Notes: generated from the sequence alone by a model not told the origin. Shown: positions 1 through 10,312, numbered from the stretch's first letter. The stretch is 64,000 nucleotides of DNA from Candidatus Streptomyces philanthi (GCA_018114805.1 CP073042.1:1674001-1738000), one strand, 5' to 3'. Numbers and translations are program-made.

Positions 1-303
1 GAACACCGAGGTCGCGTTGACCGCGAGCCGGCCGCCCGCGGGGTCCTGCGGGTTGCGGATGGTGGCCCGCAGGCCGGCCGCGACGTGCTGGTCGTCCTGC
101 GATCCGGTGAGCGTGCCCGGGGTGTCCTGGGTGCCGAACTCCTCGACCACGCGCTGGAAGTAGGCCCGGATGGCCTCCGCGCCCTCCACGGGGCCGGTGC
201 CGACCGGGTCCTCGACCCGGGCGCCGGGGGCGTCCACGTCGCCGGCGTTGACCCGCTCGAAGTAGTCGAGCACCAGTCGCTTGCGCTCGGTCTCGTCGGG
301 CAT
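1..303 (-). CDS. NTF2-like / SnoaL-like domain protein (C-terminus outside window)
   Basis: Only the first 101 residues are visible. ATG at 303 follows an AGGAGG ribosome binding site (309-314) by five bases. The protein starts with a helix VLDYFERVNAGDVDA, then EDPVGTGPVEG and EAIRAYFQRVVEEFG, the pattern of the NTF2 fold shared by ketosteroid isomerase and polyketide-cyclase-like proteins. Relatives usually have about ten more residues (an ALFADDA-type stretch) between NAGDVDA and VEDPVG; here the two motifs are joined by only PGAR, so a short in-frame deletion is likely. Substrate cannot be told. Some 570 bp separate it from the next gene. Confidence 0.7.
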   Translation of the reverse strand, partial: MPDETERKRLVLDYFERVNAGDVDAPGARVEDPVGTGPVEGAEAIRAYFQRVVEEFGTQDTPGTLTGSQDDQHVAAGLRATIRNPQDPAGGRLAVNATSVF

Positions 304-875
304 GAAGTCCTCCTGGTGTGGTGCGGTTGGTGTGGTTGGTGCGATGCGCGCGCGGGCCTCGCCACCCGGCGGACCCGCGCCACGGCGACCGGCCCCGGGA
401 CCCGGGACCACTGCGCCCCGTGAGCCGACGCGGCGACCGGCGACGGCGCGTGCCGCGCCCCGGCCGCACGGGACGGAGCCGGGAACGGGGCGCGCCACCG
501 CCCCGCGGACAGCGACCGGACGCGGCGCCCCGTGCTGGTTACGGCGCCGTGTGCCCCGCGGTCCGGCTCAGCGCCCCGTGCCCCGTGCGCGGCGCCGCGG
601 TGGATCGGCCGGCCTCGCGGCCCGGGGGTGCCCCGGGCGCTCGCCGTGCCGGCCGCGCGCCCTTCCGGGGCCCGGACTCCGACACGGGGTACGGCGCCGA
701 AGGGGGGCACCGCCCGTGCGCCGCTCGCGGGCGGCGTGGACCGGGCGCCGGGGCGCGTGGGCACGCCTGCGGCACGGCCCCCGACTCGGGCGGGGGCCAT
801 GCTGTGATTCTGCGGGTCGACCACCCCGGAAGACCTCGGGTCACGCCCCAGCAGCAACCCCAGCCTTTGCGACCC
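304..875. other. Intergenic region, no gene recognised
   Basis: This 570-bp stretch is very GC-rich. It has open frames on both strands, but these encode Arg/Pro/Ala-rich sequence without family features and overlap each other, as expected for chance frames at this GC content. It must hold the promoter of the leftward NTF2-like gene and the terminator of the leftward LuxR gene, but I see no clear hexamers or hairpin. Confidence 0.5.
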
Positions 876-3228
876 TCACACCCTGGCCAGGGCATCCCGC
901 AACTCCCCCCGGGAGGCGATGCCGAGCTTGCGGTAGGCCTGCCCCAGGTGCCACTCGACCATCTTGACCGTGACGAAGAGCATGTGCGCGATCTCCTGGT
1001 TGCGCTTGCCCTCGGCCGCCAGCGCCGACACCGAACGCTCCCTGGGGGTCAGCCCCGAGACCCCGGTGCGGGTGGGCACCCGGGCCCGTACGCTCATGGC
1101 CGCCAGCTCCATCCGCACCCGCTTGCCGAGCGCCGCCGCCCCGGTGGCGTCCGCGATCTCCGCCGCCTTCCGCAGCAGCGACCTGGCCTGGTCGGTCTGC
1201 CCGTGCTCGCGCAGCGCGGCGCCGCACTCGACCAGGGCCCGGCAGCGCTCCAACGCCGCGGGGCTGTCCCGCAACAGGGCCACCGCCTCCTCCAACTGTC
1301 GCAGCCCGGCCCGGCCGCCCGTGGCCAGGCCGCTGGCGACGAGCGCGCCGGCGATGGCGCGCGGGGTGCCGAAGCGGCGCGCGGCGGCCAGGCACTCGGC
1401 CGCCGGGCTCAGCGCCGGGCAATCGGTGCCCCACTCGCGCAGCGCCTCGGCGGCCCGCAGCAGGTCGCCGACGCCAGCCTCGGTCTCGCCCTGCGCGATC
1501 CGCAGCCGGCTGCGGGCCATGACCAGCGGGAGGTAGGGCGGTTGGCGGGAGATGTCGGCGCCGAGGCCGCAGCGGTCGATGACGCACATGGCGATCCGGG
1601 TCTGCCCCTGGGCGACCAGCGCGTCGATGAGCGCGCCGGCCGCGAACGGCATGCCCATCGGCGGCACCCCGGCCTCGTCCGTGGACCCGAGCGCCAGCGA
1701 GCCGTCCATCTCCGCCTCGGCCAGCATGCCGCGCTGGAACCGCACCCAGGCGTGCAGGGCCCGCAGGTCCACGGTGGCCAGGTGCATGCCGCGCTCCTCG
1801 GACTCGCGCAGCGCGTCCTCCAACAGCCGGTCGGCCTCCAGGAGCCGGTCGCAGCAGGCGAAGGCCAGCGCGATCAGCCAACCCGCCTGCGCGCCGCCGT
1901 CCGGCGGGTCGATCAGCGGCCCCTGCAACAGCGCCCGCTCACCGCTGGCCACCACCGCGTCGGCGGTGCCGCCGCTGATCAGCGCCTCGAACGTCTGCTG
2001 GGCGCCGACCAGCGCGGCGGTCGCGCCGGCCTCGCCGACCACGGTGCGGTCGAGCCGGCTCAGCTCGCGCATGGCCAGTGGTCTGGTGTGCGGGGTGAGT
2101 TGGGCGACCTTGACGATCTCCGAGTGCGGCCGCAGCTCCACGTCCCGGTCCAGGCCGCGCACCTCGTTGTGCACCTGCTGGAGCAGGGCTAAGGCGTCCT
2201 CGTAACGGGCCGCGGCGATCAGCGCGGCGCTCATGTCGACAACGATGCCGGACCGGCGCACCAGGTCGTCCGTCAGCTCCAGCGCCTCCCCGAGGTGGCC
2301 CACCTCCGGGTCGCGCAGCCGCAGTTCGGCGCCAGCGCGCGGGCGAGCCGGGTGGCGTGCTCGGCCAGCGGCTCGGGCAGTTGCTGGAGCCGGCGCAGCA
2401 CGACGCGGGCGATGTTGCGCGGCCCGGTGCGGGCGATGGTCCGCGGGTCGCCGAGCGCGCCGGTCTCGGCGTCGGCGAGGAGTTCGCGCAGGAAGAAGGG
2501 GTTGCCCCCGGTGGCCGTGTAACAGGCCCGGACGAACGCGTCGTCGGGCCCCGGCACCGCCAACGTGCCGGAGACGAAGGCGCGTACGCCCTCCTCGCTG
2601 AGCGCGCTCACCGGCATCAGGTGCGCGGAGGTGGAGGACAGTAGCGCCTGGTTGATGTCGGCGTGCTGGCCGCCGTCCACCGACTCGGTGGCCGCGCACA
2701 CCACGATGGCGTGCCCCTCCAGGCGGCCCTCCATGTAGTGCAGGAACTGGAGCGAGGAGACGTCGGCCCAGTGCAGGTCGTCCAGGAGCAGCGGCAACGG
2801 CGCCCGGCGGGCGAGGTGGACGCACATCCAGTACAGCCCGTGCAGCACGGCCTGCCGATGCTCGGGCCCGGCCCCGGTGGCGACGCCGCCAGAGCCGTAC
2901 TCGAAGAGGGGGGCGCCAGTTGCGCGGGCCCCGAGAGCACCGCGTCGCGCTCCTCCTGGCTGGCCGTAGCCAGCCGGGGCTCGAAGAGCTGCCGCACGAT
3001 GCCGTACGGGAACCCGGCCTCGAAGTCGCTCCCGCGCGCGAACAACAGCACGAAACCCGCGTCCAGGGCCCGCTTCTTGGCCTCGTTGAGCAGGGCCTTT
3101 TTACCGAGGCCCAGGGCGCCCTCAAATATCAGGAGCTGCCCGTCCCCGGCGTGACAGTTCTTGATCGCCGTATCGATTGCCTCGGATTCGCCATGCCGCT
3201 CAACAAAAGGACCGCGCTCAAGCCACAT
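876..3228 (-). pseudogene. LAL-type LuxR family ATP-binding regulator, frameshifted
   Basis: A large ATP-binding LuxR-type activator of about 780 residues when three frames are joined. ATG 3228 has GGAGGGAG eight bases upstream. The N-terminal ATPase contains a Walker A-like GALGLGKK (the usual Thr/Ser after Lys is Lys) and a Walker B-like LLLDDLHWAD. The middle is TPR-like helical repeats, and the C-terminus is a LuxR helix-turn-helix (LTPRERSVSALAAEGKRNQEI, ending LRDALARV). The frame changes near 2895 and near 2325, so as written it is broken; because all domains stay conserved across the joins, base errors are the likelier cause. One TTA codon (2190-2192, DALALL) suggests bldA dependence. 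Target unknown. Confidence 0.75.
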
Positions 3229-3868
3229 TACGGTGCTCCCTCCACCCTTTCACAAAGAGATGGCCGCTCCGCGAATATGAATATCCCGCTTCAAATGCTT
3301 TTCGGAGACCAGATAAGGGGAAGTCAGGAGTCACTTGCCAGTCGCGCGCAGGATGCAACACCGGCGCGCCGGCACGAGATTCGCCGAATGCGAATCGGGC
3401 TGCGGCGACGAAAAATAGGCGTAGCGTTGGAGCAAAACCGTCAAATCCCCCGTTGTCCCGCCCATTACCATACGCCCGGCAGGGTCGTGGCGGCGCTGCG
3501 CATTACTGATCCGACACGGCCATCGTAACCCACGCCGCACAGCGGGCGAAGTATTAAGCCCGTCTGACCGAGACTTCCGAAGGGTCGTTCTTTGTCGCCT
3601 TCGCGAGAGAATAAGCGCCGCCCTCATCACCCCGTCGGAGGTGGAGTTACACCGCGTAACACGGAAAGCCGTGCGGGCCCGGCGGGCCGTCCGTTTTCCT
3701 CACGCAGCGTCGCCTCCGCCGCCCGACGGAGGGGCGGGTACGCGCCCGGCCCTAAGCCCGACGGACGAGGCCAGGTCCCCCACCGGCCCGACGCCGACGC
3801 GAGTTGGGCGAACTAGCGTCAATGACGCCGGCGCCGGGATTTCACGGCGGCTACCCGAGGAGTTGCCC
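3229..3868. promoter_or_regulatory. Divergent intergenic region between LAL regulator and N-acetyltransferase
   Basis: 640 bp between two diverging genes. The part next to the regulator (about 3230-3500) is noticeably richer in A and T than its surroundings, which in this genome points to promoter DNA. I could not assign convincing -35/-10 pairs and no conserved protein is encoded on either strand. Confidence 0.4.
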
Positions 3869-4703
3869 ATGCCCACCACCCACGGATCGAGTGAACTGGA
3901 TCTCACCGCCTATCTGGCGCGCATTCAGTGGTCGGGTGAACGCGTGGCGAACGTGGGGACGTTGCGCTCGTTGCACTGCGCACACGTGCTCCACATCCCC
4001 TTTGAGAACGCCGCCGCGGTGAGCGGTTCGGTGCCCTCACTGGCCCTGCCCGACCTGGAGCGCAAACTCGTCCACTCGGCCCGCGGCGGCTACTGCTACG
4101 AGCACAACACGCTGCTCGCGGCGGCGCTGCGCGCCTTCGGGTTCAAGGTGACCTACCTCGCCACCCGGGTACGGGCGAGCGTCCGCGGGGAAACCCCGAC
4201 AAGACCGCGTACGCATATGGCGCTCATGGTCTACGTACCGGATGAGGAAACGCCCTATCTCGCCGATGTCGGATTCGGCACGACGGGGTTGTTGGAGGCC
4301 GTTCCGCTGGTGCCCGACACCGTCCGGAAGCGCGGCGCGTGGCGGGTGCGCCTGGTGCACGAGCCGCACACGGGGCAACAGGATCTGTGGGTGCTGCAAC
4401 TGGCGCCGGGCGGGGGGCTGGGGCGATCTCTACGAGTTCACCGAGGAGCCCTTCGAAGCCCCCGACTTCGAGGTCGCCAACTGGTTCGTGGCCACCCACC
4501 CGCGCTCCCCCTTCCGGCACCGCTTCTTCGCGCAGCGCACCGGCGTCGCATCCCATCTGGCGCTCTTCGACCGCCACCTCGTGCGCACGCACGGCGACGG
4601 CACCGTGCACGAACGCGCGTTGCGCGACAACGCGGAGGTACTGCGCACCCTGGCCACCGACTTCGGCATCGAACTGCCGGCGGACACGGAACTCCCCGGC
4701 TGA
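3869..4703 (+). CDS. nat: Arylamine N-acetyltransferase, one frameshift
   Basis: Transfers acetyl from acetyl-CoA to arylamines or hydrazines through an acyl-cysteine intermediate. All three catalytic residues are visible: Cys in RGGYCYEHN, His in RTHMALMVY and Asp in YLADVGFGTTG. The start ATG 3869 follows GAGGAG. About 277 residues, the family's usual size. The frame slips near 4425 in a run of G (after LQLAPGGG); the second part continues GDLYEFTEEPFEAPDFEVANW and ends at TGA 4701-4703, so the gene is probably intact in the organism. In clusters, relatives acylate or cyclise amine-containing intermediates, but here it lies six kilobases outside the likely cluster and is next to phoD. Confidence 0.8.
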
Positions 4704-4948
4704 GGCACCCCGCCCCTACCGGCGAACGGCCGCGAGAACGGGCGCCCTTGAAAGCGCCCGGCCCGGGAGCGAGCGGGAGCCGACTGGAGCGGACGGTGCC
4801 CGGAACCGGCGCGCACCCTCGGTCACGGCCTCGGTACGGGCCCAAACGTCTGCCTCCCATCCGGCGCGACGTCGCCTGCCTGCCGCACACCGGCCACCCC
4901 ACGCGGCCACGATCTCCCCGGATCCGCACCCCCGCCTGGGAGAGACAC

Positions 4949-6505
4949 ATGAGTGCTGCACCCCCTTCGTCCAACGGCCTGGATCGGCGCCTGTTCCGGC
5001 AAGCGGCCGGCGTCGGCGTCGGCGCGCTGCTCGCCGGTGCCGGGCTGGCCGGCCAGGCCGAGGCGGCGGGGGGCGCTCCGCTACTGCGCGAGGACCCGTT
5101 CCGGCTCGGCGTGGCCAGCGGCGAGCCGGCCTCCGACGGCATCGTGCTGTGGACCCGGCTGGCGCCGCGGCCGTTGGCCGACGACGGGCACGGCGGCATG
5201 GCCCGCGCGGGCTACGACGTGCGGTGGCAGGTCGCCGAGGACGAGCGGTTCCGCCGCGTGGTACGCGCCGGCACCGCGCTCGCCCTGCCCAAGCTGGGGC
5301 ACTCCGTGCACCCGTGGGTACGCGGGCTGCGCCAGGGGCGGCAGTACTTCTACCGGTTCCAGGCCCAGGGCCACACCAGCCCGTCGGCCGGTTCCGCGCC
5401 GCGCCGGGCGCCGGCTCGCGCGCCGCGTTCAGCTTCGCCACCGCCTCCTGCCAGGCGTGGTACCACGGCCACTTCTCCGCCTACCGCGACCTGGTGCCCA
5501 GGACCCCGACGTGGTGTTCTTCCTCGGCGACTACGTCTACGAGTACGGCATCACCGCCGCCAACATGTGGCGCGACGCCCCGGCCCCCGGCACGAACTGG
5601 AGACCAACACCCTGGCCGACTACCGGGTGCGCTACTGCCTGTTCAAGACCGACCTGGACCTCCAGGCGGCGCACGCGGCGGCGCCCTGGGTACTCACCCC
5701 GGACGACCACGAGGTCCAGTACGACTACGCCGACGAGAAGTCGTACTACGGCCTGAGCGAGGAGGACTTTCTGCTCCGCCGGGCGGTGGCGTACCGCGCG
5801 TACTACGAGAACTGCCCGCTGCCGCCGCTCGCGCTGGCCCACGGCCCGGACGCGCGCCTGCACCGCCGGCTGCGCTACGGCGGACTCGCCACGCTGCACG
5901 TGCTCGACGGCCGCCAGTACCGCGACCCCAAGCCGGCGAACACCGAGGAGCAGTACGCGCCCGGCCGCTCCATGCTCGGGGCCGCGCAGGAACAGTGGCT
6001 CTACCGCGGCCTGCGCACCGCCGACAGCCGCTGGAACCTGCTGCTCCAGCAGGTCGGCATGGTCAAGGTGACCGAGAACCGGGTCGACCAGTGGGACGGC
6101 TACCCGGCCGCCCGGCAGCGGCTGCTCGACGTGCTCGGCGAACGGGGCGTCGCGCCCTCCGTCGTCTTCACCGGCGACTGCCACCGCTCCATCGCCGGCG
6201 ACCTGCTCGCCGACTTCGCCGACCCCGACTCCGCCATCGTGAGCAGCCAGTTCCTCGGCACCTCGATCGCCTCCGACGGCGACGGGGCACCGAGCGACAA
6301 CTACGCCAAGGACTGGATGCAGCACCCCTGGATGTCGTTCTACGACGGCGGCCGCGGCTACGTCCTGGGCCACGCCGACGCGAGCGCGGTCACCGCCGAG
6401 TACCGCGCCGTCCCCTACGTCCGCGCCGACAACCAGGCGGCCGGCATCTTCCTCGACCGCTTCCGCGTCGAGCACGGCTGCCCCGGCCTGCAGAAGGTGA
6501 GCTGA
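4949..6505 (+). CDS. phoD: PhoD-like alkaline phosphatase/phosphodiesterase, Tat-exported, frameshifted middle
   Basis: A secreted metallophosphoesterase that releases phosphate from phosphomonoesters and diesters. The N-terminus carries a twin-arginine signal (DRRLFRQAAGVGVGALLAG, then AQAEA-like cleavage region), followed by the PhoD N-terminal domain (FRLGVASGEPASDGIVLWTRL). The metallophosphatase core shows FFLGDYVYEYG, TPDDHEVQYDY and FTGDCHRS. Between about 5390 and 5600 the reading frame shifts three times and returns to the original frame, with conserved blocks (FSFATASCQAWYHGHFSAYRDL, VVFFLGDYVYEYG) sitting in the other two frames. Stop at 6503-6505. The following gene starts three bases later, so they are co-transcribed. 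PHO-type control is likely from the family, but no pho box was identified. Confidence 0.85.
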   Translation: MSAAPPSSNGLDRRLFRQAAGVGVGALLAGAGLAGQAEAAGGAPLLREDPFRLGVASGEPASDGIVLWTRLAPRPLADDGHGGMARAGYDVRWQVAEDERFRRVVRAGTALALPKLGHSVHPWVRGLRQGRQYFYRFQAQGHTSPSAGSAPRRAPARAPRSASPPPPARRGTTATSPPTATWCPGPRRGVLPRRLRLRVRHHRRQHVARRPGPRHELETNTLADYRVRYCLFKTDLDLQAAHAAAPWVLTPDDHEVQYDYADEKSYYGLSEEDFLLRRAVAYRAYYENCPLPPLALAHGPDARLHRRLRYGGLATLHVLDGRQYRDPKPANTEEQYAPGRSMLGAAQEQWLYRGLRTADSRWNLLLQQVGMVKVTENRVDQWDGYPAARQRLLDVLGERGVAPSVVFTGDCHRSIAGDLLADFADPDSAIVSSQFLGTSIASDGDGAPSDNYAKDWMQHPWMSFYDGGRGYVLGHADASAVTAEYRAVPYVRADNQAAGIFLDRFRVEHGCPGLQKVS

Positions 6506-6507
6506 CC

Positions 6508-7409
6508 ATGAGCGACACGACCGACCCGGCCACGACCGCCGCCAGCGCCACGCGCGCGGGACGCGGGCGCTGGGACCACGCACCGGGCGCAGTCTCGGGC
6601 CTCACCGCCACCGGCGGGCTCGCCACCGTCGAACTGACCTGGCGCTCGCACCGCCCGCAGCACGGACAACTCGTGGACCACTACGAGGTGTACGTCTCCG
6701 AGCGTGCCGACCGGGGCGGCGACCTCGCCCACCCGGCCACGCTGCTCGGGCGCACCCTCTACCCGCACCCTCACACCCACCGGGTGGGCCCCGAGCCACG
6801 CCGTCGTCGCCGTCCTCTCCTCCGGCGCGCGCACCCGCCCGGCGCGCCCCGTGTCGGCCGTGAACGCGCGCTCCGTGGCGGCCGGCCGAGCGGTGGCGCG
6901 GGTCGGCGACTTCGACCACAAGGGCCTGGAGTTCCCCCTGTCACCGGACCAGAGCGCGCGCTACCGCACCGCCTTCCCGACCGGCGTCGACTACCGGTAC
7001 GGCACCTCCACGCCGGGCCGCGACTGGAGCTACCCTCCACCCGGGCCCGAGCGACGCGTGGGGCGGCCGCAAGGAGCACACGTTCACGCTCCGCTTCGAC
7101 CTGGCCTCAGCCCCGAAGGACGACCTGGCCTGCGCCCTGTGGCTGATCGACGCGCACGCGACCGCCGCCGGCGCCGCCGAGGTCACCCTCAACGACCGCC
7201 CGGTGCGCACCCTCCAGTTCCAGGGCGGCGCGACCCGTGGCTCGCTCGAAGGCGACACCATCCGCGTGGGCAGCGCACTGCGGCCCTCGTACTACGAGTT
7301 CCCGGTGGCCGCCGACCTGTTCACAGCCGGCGAGAACGTGCTGCGGCTGCGCAAGACCAGCGGCTCCTGGATCGCGTACGACGCGCTGGGGGTCTTCGCC
7401 GCCCAGTGA
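6508..7409 (+). CDS. Fibronectin type III plus lyase/CBM-like C-terminal domain protein, frameshifted
   Basis: ATG 6508 lies directly after the phoD stop. The first 90 residues form a fibronectin type III domain (APGAVSGLTATGGLATVELTW, DHYEVYVS). The C-terminal half (DHKGLEFPLSPDQSARYRTAF, YGTSTPGRDWSY, ALWLIDAHATAAGAAEVTLND, SWIAYDALGVFAA) resembles the beta-sandwich domain at the end of family 4 polysaccharide lyases. No catalytic lyase domain is present. The frame changes near 6780 and near 7035. No clear export signal is seen in the N-terminus, which is odd for a carbohydrate-binding protein. The coupling to phoD suggests a joint role in extracellular or wall-associated phosphate polymers; this is inference. 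Confidence 0.6.
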
Positions 7410-7445
7410 GCGCCGGCCGGTCCTCGGCCCTTCCGCACACCGGCT

Positions 7446-7478
7446 CACCGGCCCGGGCTAGCCACACCCGGGCCGGTG
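7446..7478. terminator. Bidirectional hairpin terminator
   Basis: A perfect 12-bp inverted repeat (CACCGGCCCGGG at 7446-7457 against 7467-7478) with a nine-base loop, placed between two converging genes. There is no T tract, as is common in streptomycetes. Confidence 0.7.
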
Positions 7479-7599
7479 CCGCGCTCCCACCCGGCCCCTT
7501 GGCTGGGGCGCGCCGTGCGGGTGACGACGCCGCCGGGCCGGACGCCGGGGCGCGCCGCCGGGCGAGGGCGCGACGCGCCCCGGACCGCCGTGCCCGGCG

Positions 7600-8800
7600 C
7601 TACGCCCGCCGGGGCATCATCCGCCGCCCGAGCACCCACAGGTTCGCCAGGGCCAGCGCGGCGAGCGCGCCGCCGAACCACAGCACGGCGGACAGGGCCA
7701 CCCCGTCGACGGCCCGCCCGCCGAGCAGCGCGCCCAGCGAGATCGCCAGGTTGAACACCGACACGAACAGCGCCGACCCCACCTCGCGCGCCTGCGGAGC
7801 GGCCAGCAGCATCCACGCCTAGGCGCTGACCGAGACGCCCCCGCACGCCAGCCCCCACACTACGAGCAGCACCGCCGCGCGGGTCGCGCTGGGCGCGCGC
7901 CGGCCAGGAAGTTCCCGGCGATGCCGGCCACCCCGTACACCAGCAGCAGTGTGCTGATCAGCACCGAGCCGACGCAGGATATCTCCTCCAGGACCGGGCG
8001 CACGTAGGTGTACGCGGCGAAGTGCCCGGTGACGAGCAGCGCCGTGGCGACGAGGCCGATCCGCAGGGTCGGGTCGCGCAGCAGCGCGGGCAGCTCGCGC
8101 GGCCGGACCGATCGCGCCGCCGGCAGCGGCGGCAGCAGTACGGTCATCGCCACGAGCACCGCCAGCGCCAGCGCGCTCATCACCCGGAACGCGGCCCGCC
8201 AGGTGGCCAGGTCGCCGATGAGCGTGCCGACCGGCACGCCGAGCACCGAGGCCACCGCGATCCCGCTGAAGATCACCGAGGTGGCGGCGGCGACGGACCT
8301 CGCCGACACCAGCCGTACCGCGAGCCCCGCGGCGATGGCCCACACGCCGCCGATGCTCAGGCCCACCAGCACACGCGCGGCGAGCAGCACGGGAAAGCTG
8401 GTCGCGAGGGCCGAGACCAGGTTGGCCCCGGCGAGCAGCGCCATCAGCGCGATCAGCACCCGCTTGCGGTCCAGCGTCCCGAGGACCACGGCGAGCAGCG
8501 GGGCGGCGACCGCCGCGACCAGCCCCGGCAGCGTCATCGCCAGCCCCGCCGTGCCGTCGCTGACGTGCAGCGTCGAGCCGATCGAGGTCAGCAGGCCGAC
8601 CGGCAGCAGTTCGGTGGTGACCACGGCGAAGATGCCGACGGCCACCGAGAGCACGGCCAGCCACTCCCGCAACCCGGAACCCGGGGCGGTGGGGCGGTAG
8701 CGGCGGTGGGGGCAGTTGCGGGCGACGTGGGCGCGATCTCGGGGGTGGCCGGGGGCGCGGCGGCGCCCGGCGCGTGCGCGGGCTTACGGTTCTCGGACAT
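7600..8800 (-). pseudogene. MFS drug efflux transporter, frameshifted with in-frame TAG
   Basis: A twelve-helix major facilitator of the arabinose-efflux/drug-resistance type, about 400 residues. ATG 8800 begins a Pro/Ala-rich cytoplasmic tail; the membrane part starts REWLAVLSVAVGIFAVVTTE and contains the A-motif region LGTLDRKRVLIALM and the antiporter-type VGLSIGGVWAIAAG. The frame shifts near 8685 and near 7895. A TAG at 7819-7821 interrupts the highly conserved stretch GGVSVSA-stop-AWMLLAAPQAREVGSALFV, where relatives carry Gln, then the helices continue to a normal stop at 7600. Divergent from a LysR regulator across a 176-bp gap, which usually means that regulator controls it. Confidence 0.75.
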
Positions 8801-8857
8801 GGCTCAAGCCTTGGCCCGGGGCCCGACCGGGAACAACGCCGAAACCCTCATCCTTGA

Positions 8858-8872
8858 ATGAGCCAGGCTCAT
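8858..8872. promoter_or_regulatory. Probable LysR operator (T-N11-A palindrome)
   Basis: A perfect 15-bp palindrome ATGAGCC-A-GGCTCAT in the MFS/LysR intergenic region. It contains the T-N11-A core typical of LysR binding boxes (T 8859, A 8871). A second, looser CTCAT-N6-ATGAG pair overlaps it on the left (about 8847-8862). Confidence 0.6.
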
Positions 8873-8976
8873 CGATGGGCACGCGGGCGCCGGCTCGCGG
8901 TGCAGGCCGGCGCCTGGTGCGCCGCGCGCGGACGGGGAGGACGGGCGGCACGGGCCCGCGCGAGGAGGGCTAGGGC

Positions 8977-9888
8977 ATGAGCGGCGTGGAGATCCGGGAG
9001 CTGGAGTGCTTCCTGGTGCTGAGCGAGGAGCTGCACTTCGGTCGGGCCGCCAAGCGGCTGTACGTCTCGCAGAGCCGGGTCAGCCAGTTGCTCGGCGCCC
9101 TGGAACGGCGGATCGGGGGGCGCCTGTTGGAGCGCACCAGCCGCCGGGTGTCCCTGACCCCGCTCGGCGAGACTTTCCTGTCCGAGCTGCGGCCCACCTA
9201 CGAGGCGCTGCGCGCCGCGGTGGAACGGGCCCGCGTGAACGCCCGGGGCGGCCCCTTGAGGGCACGCTGCGGGTGGGCTTCCTCGGCTCGGCCGACGAGC
9301 GCGTGATGGGGGCGCTCAGCGCCTTCCGCGAGCGCTACCCGCACTGCGAGGTGGCGCCGGTGGAGATCCCGCTGGCCGACCCGTTCGGCGCCGTGCGGCG
9401 GGGCGACGTGGACGCCGCGATCGTCTGCGTGCCGGTGGCGGAGCCCGACCTCGTGATCGGGTCCGTCTTCTCGCGCCAGCCGCAGTTGCTCGCCGTGCCG
9501 CGGGGCCACCCGCTGGCCGGGCGCGCCGATCTCGGCGCGGAGGAGCTTGCCGACTGCCGCCTGATCGGCCTGCACGGCCCGGCCCCCCCGCTACTGGCGG
9601 GAGTTCATGGCCCCCACCAACACCCCGAGTGGGCGGCCCGTCGCGCCCGGACCGCGGGTGCGCACCCTCCAGGAGGAGCTGACCGCCGTGGCAGCCGGAC
9701 TCGGCACCATGCTGCTCTGTGCCCCCACCGCCACCCACCAGAACCGTCGCGACATCGCCTTCGTCCCGGTCACCGGCCTGCCGCCGTCGGCACTCGCGCT
9801 GATCTGGCCGCACTCGCGGGAGAGCGCCCGACACCGCGCCCTGAGCCAGCTGATGGCCGACCAGCTCACCGCCCCCGTCGGCGCGTAG
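8977..9888 (+). CDS. LysR family transcriptional regulator, two frameshifts
   Basis: ATG 8977 follows GAGGAGGGCTAGGGC. The N-terminal winged helix-turn-helix is canonical (ELECFLVLSEELHFGRAAKRL, SQSRVSQLLGALERRIGG). The C-terminal periplasmic-binding-protein-like effector domain includes GTLRVGFLGSADERVMGALSAF and GDVDAAIVCVPVAEPDLV. Frame changes occur near 9255 and near 9595; joined length is about 303 residues, normal for the family. It most likely controls the divergent MFS exporter and itself through the palindrome at 8858. Confidence 0.8.
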
Positions 9889-10246
9889 CGTCCCCACGCG
9901 CGGCGCCCCGGCGCCTGCCGTCCCCGGGGGCCCGTCGGTCCCGCCCACCCGAGACAGCCCCCGCAAGGGGTTGGCGGATGACGTCCAACCGCCACGTCCG
10001 GTCCCGGCCATCGGCGCGCGGCGTGAAACCGCCGTACCGCCGCGGGGCGGTGCGCGCGCCGCCGCGGCCGCGCTCGGCGGGCGGCCAATTCACGCGATGA
10101 CGCGTCCAGTTGAGATACGCACTGTACTCGCCCGGCAACGTGGCGCGATTATGACAAGGCATGACCACTCCGCACCGCGGTCCGAATTGCCGGAATTCCG
10201 GAGACCCGTCGAATTAGTTCGCCGGTCAACCGTCCATTCCACGGTA
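9889..10246. other. Intergenic region upstream of hemerythrin-like gene
   Basis: The left part is GC-rich and featureless. From about 10085 the base composition becomes distinctly AT-richer up to the operator array at 10247, consistent with promoter DNA. No conserved protein is encoded. Confidence 0.4.
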
Positions 10247-10312
10247 TGGAACAACTTGCACCGGAAGTATTTGGGGTGCACACTGTTCCAAAGATTCGGA
10301 GCAACCTGCACC
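10247..10312 (+). promoter_or_regulatory. Array of three repressor sites upstream of hemerythrin-like gene
   Basis: Three copies of a 15-bp pseudopalindrome with half-sites GGWRCA: TGGAACAACTTGCACC at 10247-10262, GGTGCACACTGTTCCA at 10275-10290 (opposite orientation) and GGAGCAACCTGCACC at 10298-10312. The same element occurs three times before the MMPL exporter at 30759 and once before the TetR gene at 48527. The spacing and imperfect dyad symmetry fit a dimeric TetR repressor. Confidence 0.75.

Noticed and set aside
318..2192. A 624-codon plus-strand open frame at the left end
   Set aside because: Runs through intergenic DNA into the antisense strand of the LAL gene; no recognisable domain.
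7819..7821. Programmed readthrough, pyrrolysine or selenocysteine insertion at the internal stops
   Set aside because: The stops are TAG, no dedicated insertion elements or tRNA genes are visible, and nearby frameshifts make sequence error more likely.
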